Part shown: in pieces, positions 57,201 to 64,000 of the stretch | Numbering within the stretch: position 1 is the first letter of the stretch | How the letters are laid out: every line of letters starts with the position of its first letter | NCBI GenBank assembly: GCA_032173965.1 | Contig: CM063283.1 | Span: 83,764,743-83,828,742 of the forward strand | Direction: 5' to 3' | DNA: 64,000 nucleotides | Source of the DNA: Sitta carolinensis | Taxonomy: Eukaryota > Chordata > Aves > Passeriformes > Sittidae | The notes under the pieces: generated by a model | The model's database searches: none | What the model saw: the letters and a program-made list of their open reading frames with translations, nothing else | What the model was told of the DNA's origin: nothing | Program-made: the position numbers and the translations under genes

Positions 57201-60200
57201 TAAAAATATCAACTTCTCTCCCCTAAGATAGTGAGAGCAATCAGCTCAGCTGTATATATTTACCCTACAAAAATATAAATTTAGGAGAGGAATCCCAGCT
57301 TTGCTGACATATTTAGCTCTGGGATGTTTTCAGCAAAATATCTGGCTGCTAGCACAGGCTGCCTGTGAGGAGACTTTCAGTGACAATGATGGCAAGGGAG
57401 GGGGGGAATAGGAGGCTTATCAGGCTTTCCTTCTTCCCAGTGCTCTTTACTTCCCATTTCTTCATGGGGGACTACATGAAACAACTGGTTTTTTTGAAGA
57501 AGCTTTCTGGGCTGGGATTGCGGCAGTCCTAGATGACAGCTTGGACTAGTTTGGCTCTCTGTGCAGGAGAGGAGGCTAATGAGGTTCCAGCAATTTAGGT
57601 GGAGGACTTCCTAGCCCACCAGAGACTGAGAAATCATAAAAGAGCAGCCAGACTAGAAACTGAAATCCAAGTTTGAACAGTGTCTTACAGGTTTTTTTTT
57701 CCTTCCCCCAAAACCCTAGGCAAGTAATTTTGTCATTAATGTACTGCAGTAGTACTGGGAGGCTCTAATTGAACCTAGGGACCCATAACGACAGAGGCAA
57801 TAAAAGCAAGTAATGAACCACTCTATCTTTGCTCAGAAGAGACTGTAATTGCTCTTTGCTTCCTTTATGCCCACCTGCAAAATGTAGAGGCAGCAGAGAC
57901 CTACCAACCTCACACAGGGATCATGAGAATGATTCCAGAAATGTTTATGAAATGCTTACAAGCCATGGAAACAGCCACCTTAGAAAATAAGAGACATTAA
58001 AAACCTGACTTGTAAAGCAGTGGAGCAGTATCCACCCATTTGTCACATTTACAAATAATATGCCATTTGCCAGTGGTATAAACCCATGATCCACAACTGG
58101 CAACCGTAAGCCTGGTACTGCCTTCTGGGGTATTATGAGACCAGCAATGTCTTTGCAGGTTTGCACCCAGAGGCCATTTGAAAGCTTAAGTATATTAAAC
58201 ACAGTCTCTGCATTTCGTTTTCTATTGCTGACAACTCATATCGATTACAATCAGGCAGTTGTGCAGCCCCTACATTTAGGCTGCAATCTCCAAAGTAGGA
58301 AGCGTGTGCTGATGTTTGTACCACTAGCAAAGCACCCCAGATCTCCATGCAGCTCCACTACAATCCTGTCTAGACTGCTTTCACATGAGACAAAAACACC
58401 AACCCCTACCCCTACCTGAACTTTTGTTTCCTTGACTTCAAAATCACCACCAGTTGAGCCTTTCTTCCCCAAAGAGCCTGAGTATGTGATCCACCTCATG
58501 ATGAGGAGGCTGCTCTCAGCCTTTCAGTGCTGGCCGCTCAAGGGGCTCTTTGCAGCTGCTACAAAAGCTGCTGCTGGCACCCTACAGGAAGCACTCCTTA
58601 CTGATCCAAAAAAAGGGCTTTGTTAGGGATGATCCTGCCTGCATGGACACTGCTCTCAGCTGGTAGGGAGCCAAGCCCTTGGCCGCTGCACGTCAGCAGA
58701 GTTTGCAGCCTGGGTTCAGCGCTGGCTGCAGGACATAGGGAAGACAACAGCTTTTGTTCTTTCTGACCTCCCTTTCTCACTCTGTTAGGAAGCTAAGAAG
58801 GAAAATCTCACTGGCTTCTGTGCAGCAGGTGACCAGAAGTAGGAACTGAATGAACCAGAGCCAGGCACTGTTCTGCAAGAAAGCCATCACACAGCCAAGG
58901 GGCTGGGTTGCTGTTTTAATGTATTTTAAAAATCTCAGTGCAGGCATACAGTAACCACATAAATATGACAAAGTTTTTGAAAAGTTAAATAGTGACAGTG
59001 ACTGCAAGTGCTTGTAGGCTATACTAGCAGTTTCTTCAGCCTTTTCAAGGAAGTGTCAGTGTATTGGGTGAGGAAAAATTGACAGATGTGATCATTTTAG
59101 GGAGCCCTTTTCCCTTTTGTCAAACTGAAAGGTATACTTCTATGGCAAACCTACCAGACAAGTGACGAGTTACGGTCATGCTCATTTACAAGATATGCAG
59201 ACTAGGGTCCTATAACAGCTGCTGCAGAAACCCACCACATGGTCCATGTGTTCTAATTTCTAAGTAGATTCCAGTTAAGAAATCTTCTTACATCTCTGGA
59301 ATTCTTCAATATTACAGTATTTCCTTTTACACACCATTCTCGATGAATTTCCTGCCCTTTGGGTGTTCTGGGCTATATTGCTCCACCTTGATTGTGGGAC
59401 CTGACTGCCCAAAAGGTTGGACTAAAGAAGCTGTATTGCTCTATGTACACATCTGAAAGGAGTATAGGCAATGATGCAACACCTGTGAGAAGGCTTCAGT
59501 GTCTATTGTTATAACCAACTGCAGTCAATGCAGAATAAACAGCGCAGCTCATACAAGATGCTTGAAGAAGTAGTAAAGTTGTCCCTATACTGAAGAGACC
59601 TACTGACAGTTTCTTTGAAATCCTTTGAAAAATGGGACTTCAGCAGAAATAGCTAAAACAGTCATTAGGAGAGATACGAAAACTCACCACCAATATAATG
59701 TAACACCTAACTAATCTACAGCAGTGACTGTTTCTTCTGAACAAAGTATGTTTTTTGTATTTCTGAGCTAGCAGTGCAGAGAAAAATGGACTTCTAAGTC
59801 GCTCTGACTAGGGTATAATACACTTACATACATGAGATAGCACTGCAGAAAAACAGGAAAATGTGATTCATCTCATCCTTAGGCAGATATTAAAAATAAT
59901 TCTAATGAACCTCACTGCAGAAGTACTTATTTGCTTTCAATAGCCATAAAGGGACTCTAGATAACTAACTGGAGCATATTTTTCTATCTTAAATTGTCAC
60001 AGATCCGTCCCATCCATTCCCTAGAGCTTTGCTGTCAATACAAGGCTTTTTATATGGGCCAAATCCCTGTGTTCATTCTGCACAAAAAGATTTAATTTTT
60101 TAAACAACACAGCCCCATAACAAGTCACCTGTCCATGATTCCCAGGAAAATATAGGAAAATAACAGCATTAGGTGGTGTCCACCCCCTCCATTTATTCTA

Positions 60201-61882
60201 AAGATTCCACAGAAAATTAGTTCAGGCTAGATGCCTGTGCTTTAATAGCTAGCTGTATGTAAGTAGAACCACAACAATGGTCCAGTATAGTTGTCTAGCC
60301 TTTTTGATGCTGCCACAAGCATGTCTTTCACTGTGTCTGCAGTTCTAACTTATAAACAGCTAAAATTGAGGGGAGAAGTACAGTAACTAAAGAGGTGGTT
60401 GCTAGCTGGGTGTAACATAGGGTTGAAAGAGAAAGAAGAAAAATACAACAAATGTCTTAGAAATATTTAGTTTTAGTATTCACCTAACTTCACCTTATTT
60501 TAGTAATTCAATATCCATTGCAATGGAGGTGTCTAAGGAAGCAGTGATAAACCTTAGGAAAATGGAACAGAAGATATTACCTTAGTGAGTAGAATGCCAC
60601 CAAACCTATCCATTCTCTATTAGCTGACTTCTGCCTTCAATAGCAAAATTACAACTTAGTCTTGAACTTGGCTGCTCATCATTTCACAGAGGTCCTCTCT
60701 GGCTCTCTCCACATGTCCTGTCACAAGGAAGGCACTGATACATCCCAGCAGAGTCAACAATCTGTGCTGACTGTCTCAGCTCTCTGGAACAGATTCAGGG
60801 AGCCTCTTCTGTCCAGCTGTAGGAACAAGTAGCAGAAAAGCTCTTCCTCTACATATGAGACTGCAGTTCCAGCTGTCCCTGAAAGCAACCTATGAAAAGC
60901 TTCCTAAGAGCCGTCAGCTTTTCAAAGTCTCTTAACATTAACATTTGTCTTTATTTATTATTAATTTAGTTATATTCTTATACAAGACTTTTACACGCAG
61001 GTTTTGAGAGGCTAAATACATTATTTATCAAATTTTACTAAACCAGAATTAAAGTCTGCTTAGAAAGACACTGTTTTCAAGTTCTCCCTCCATAGCTGTA
61101 GTTTTCCTGCAGCTTTTGCAGGAGGTAATGGGGAAAAGTACAAAATCAAGAAAATCCCTGTAGGTGCCTTAACCTCTGCCTTCTCTGCACTGTAAAGAAA
61201 TATCAGAGAAATTTTCTTGAAAGAACTTTTTTTTTTTAGCAATTTCTCAGTGGCTACAAGTGAATGGATATTTTGTGATCAGTGAGTGCCTTAATATTCA
61301 GTTTTGCAATAAAATCTAGGATACTGTTGAAGTTACTGTCTCCTCACTACTCTGATTTTGCCACGCTTATTAGAGGAAAATAATTTGAGCATATCTCCTG
61401 CTACAGAAATTGCCTGTGCACTTTCCTCTATCAAAACTCAAACTATTACTTAGTTTGAGGTGACAAAAAGGAAGATGTACATGAACTATGTTAGCTTCTA
61501 TCTCCAGACACTACAAATTGTTTCCTTACCAACAACTGGAAAGCTCTCTTGTTGATCAACTGTGATCAACCTTGGCCATCTTCATGGCCGACTTAAAATT
61601 CATCACGAATAAACACAGGTCCTCTTCTCCTTATGCTCATGAGCTTGGGGATCTCATTGTATTCAGAACATTCATTAAACTCTCTACTAACTCCAAAAAT
61701 AGTATGGGGTGTTTTTTGCTGCTGAGTGCCTAGTGGGCAGCTGCTTCACATATTTATCTGTTCCACAATACAAGATCTGATAACTCCAGACGCTGGGTCT
61801 TCAACAGACAGTTGTCGTAAATAGACTCCACCTTACAGTATTTGATATTGTCAAAGCACCAATTAACAGCAATTAACTAATT

Positions 61883-61976
61883 CATCTTCAGGGCAACCCC
61901 GTGAGCTAGGTAACACTGATATAATTAACACAGGAGTAAAATGAGATTTAGGAGTTAAGTCAGTTGCCTGGGCAGA
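61883..61976 (-). mobile_element. Inverted SINE tail remnant next to the SINE copy
   Basis: The + strand reads CAGGGCAACCCCGTGAGCTAGGTAAC, then AAATGAGATTTAGGAGTTAAG, then TCAGTTGCCTGGGCAGAGG. This resembles the reverse complement of a MIR-type SINE tail and core. It abuts the forward copy at 61981, giving a head-to-head arrangement. Confidence 0.4.
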
Positions 61977-61980
61977 GGCC

Positions 61981-62135
61981 TTCATGATCTAGTGGATTAG
62001 ACATCTGCCTCTCCAACCAAAGATGTTGAGTCTAATCCTTTTTCTGACATTGATTTGCTGCATGACCTTATGGAAAGTCAATTAACTTCTCTGTTTCAGC
62101 TGCCCAAGAGATAATGATGCTTACCTACCTGGTGG
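61981..62135 (+). mobile_element. Ancient tRNA-derived SINE remnant (MIR/CORE-like)
   Basis: The head TGATCTAGTGGATTAGACAT resembles a tRNA-type A box, and GTTGAGTCTAATCC a degenerate B box. Downstream, TTTGCTGCATGACCTTATGG, AAGTCAATTAACTTCTCTG and GATAATGATGCTTACCTACC follow the order of the shared core and tail of MIR-type amniote SINEs. Highly diverged. The family assignment is by recognition of phrase order, not by alignment. Confidence 0.6.
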
Positions 62136-64000
62136 CACATGGGTATTTGGAAACTGTACTAAATTATACTCCTAATGTATTCTTAGGGACTCTCAGTGGA
62201 AGAGGTGAAACATTAAAGCTACAAGCTTTAATGTCCTTGCTATTTTATCTAATTCTTTCTCCCCACACCAGAAATAGCCTGGGGTTAAGATCAAATTTCT
62301 TGGGTTAAGATGCTCCTAGTGAAACTGCTTCTGGCATCAGGAATTTTCATTACATCCTGTTTGACCAGCAAAGTTATCTAGAGTACAGGTCAGCACAAGA
62401 ATTGCAATGAAAGTTATTTTAAGTTTGGCCATGGAAGAAAGCAGCACCCTTCCCATGCTACCATGAGGAAATGAACAGACTGTCACAGCAATCCCCATCA
62501 AGCACCCTGCATTCAAAGGGAGCAGAGCCTGCTACAGAGACGCCCAAGCCTGTGCTCATGCATTATCCCCAGTTCCCGCTAAATGCAGGATAATTTCTAA
62601 AAGTGTCCTGACCCCTAGCGGGGATGCAATCCCACAGGAAAAGTATCTGTGTGCATGTACCCCTTGAGCAGAGTCACCTGATCTTGACATCTTGGAGCAG
62701 CGGGGAGCTGAACTTAAGAGGACAATTAAAACCTGCTCTGCTCATTTCATCAGGAGCTGTCCCTGAACATCTGTCCTTTTCACGACATGCCACAGAGTGT
62801 TAAAAAATACCACTTCTGTAGGGGGCATTTGAACTGCCCAGCAGGTATCTAGCCTAGTTGCATGCACAGGTAACTTTATATCACATTTTGTCTATTTGAC
62901 CAGGCTTTTAATTATTTCTACAAAATATTCTGTTGCTATATATCATGTTTTCTAGGCCCATAAAATCTCCCACAATTCTAATGTAGCAAGAAATCAGTCA
63001 AATAGGACATAAGAAATCAACATTTACCTTTATTTATGTGAGAAAGATTCATTTTCCTTCGCTTTCATAATGAAGGAAACATCAGACACTTTTTGCCTTT
63101 TGTCTGCTGAATTATAGCAAACATAGTGAACACTAATGCAGCCAGAAAATTAATAACCTGCTCCTGCCTCTGCTGCAACACTGATCACTTCTCAGCATCC
63201 TCTCTGCTGCTCATCTGCCGTGTGCCAGCTCTTTCATTTCTCTGCCCTGCTCTCTTCATCCTCAGGCTGGTTAGCACCAGTTTCTCCTCCACCCTCCCAG
63301 CTCCATTGATAATGTGTTTAACATTTACTTTGATGCTATTCCTCGAGGCTTTTCAAAAACCTTTTTGGAAAGAAGACCATTAAAAACTAAAGCCTTTAGG
63401 GAAAGACAGAGAGGAAAGCTAAAGCAAAAAGGGTATGTGCTTATGTATCATATTCCCCTGTAGGCTTTGTCTTGCTGCAAGCCTGGAGATGACTCAATGC
63501 AAACCCATACTGCTGTAAACGGAATAAATATTGTCCTCTCCTAAAATACACCTGGACTAGTTCAATAAACCCTGATTTACTGGCTGCTACTTGTACAAAT
63601 ATATGCATAGTAAATCCCAATAAATTACTAGGGATCTGTCAGATCAGAAATAGATATTCCCAAGGCTGAAAGACTGTCTATAGTTTGTCCCTATATATTT
63701 ACTTTTTGAAGAGGCCAGTGATGTGGCTAGCACAGGCCAAATAATTCCATGTCTACACACTGTGAAAGAACTGAAAGGTGACTTGTTATACCTTATAAAC
63801 ATATTCTATGATTTTATTCTGAACATGGGAAGGAGCATAAACTAAAACTCAATTCACCCCTCACAGGCCTAAAATAGAAATCCTTAGTGCTGGTTTTGAC
63901 ACAGATTAAAATTACCTATGTGCTAAGAGGTGATTAACATGTAACACATTTGGCACTAGAAGGACATATAATTACATTCAGACAGATTACTGGGCACTCC

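Overview
The window is vertebrate nuclear DNA, most likely from a bird. Exons are short and separated by long AT-rich introns with canonical GT/AG borders. The interspersed repeats are CR1 LINE fragments, one solo retroviral LTR and a trace of an ancient tRNA-derived SINE, with no Alu, L1 or other mammalian repeats. A crocodilian or turtle source cannot be excluded by eye. No bacterial features, CRISPR arrays or operons are present. Two GABA-A receptor subunit genes lie on the minus strand in the order GABRA5 (right, upstream) then GABRG3 (left, downstream). This is the order and orientation known from the human 15q12 GABRB3-GABRA5-GABRG3 cluster. Both genes run off the window. GABRG3 contributes its first three coding exons (30138-30190, 26858-27006, 13564-13631; 270 coding bases, 90 residues), and its fourth exon must lie left of position 1. 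GABRA5 contributes its last four coding exons (47349-47492, 41495-41647, 39437-39648, 38209-38511). They encode loop C of the extracellular domain, M1-M4 and the stop, and the upstream exons lie right of position 64000. Reading frames join perfectly across every intron, so both genes look intact within the window.

Layout: 1-13563 GABRG3 intron 3 (CR1 piece near 430-750, an (AATAT)n microsatellite at 12.8 kb); 13632-26857 intron 2 (two CR1 pieces, a 39-bp and a roughly 148-bp tandem duplication, a purine-only GGAAG/GGAAGTGT satellite, a 46-base T tract); 27007-30137 intron 1; 29.58-31.2 kb the GABRG3 CpG-island promoter; 31.2-37.9 kb the intergenic stretch, which holds a second, unexplained CpG island (32.28-33.25 kb) bracketed by two copies of a roughly 100-bp sequence; 37.9-47.5 kb the 3' half of GABRA5, with a solo LTR flanked by a 6-bp direct repeat in the M2 to M1 intron; 47.5-64 kb an upstream GABRA5 intron with a CR1 copy and an inverted pair of SINE remnants.

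The two subunits belong to the same pentameric chloride channel family. Alpha5 provides the principal benzodiazepine-site partner and gamma3 is one of the gamma subunits that can complete that site, which fits their clustering. The most curious unexplained items are the second CpG island with its flanking duplicated element, a + strand TATA box inside the GABRG3 island that suggests divergent transcription, and a pair of exon-like minus-strand segments at 45.55-45.97 kb that splice in frame into an unrecognised membrane-protein-like tail. No new system can be claimed with confidence from sequence reading alone.
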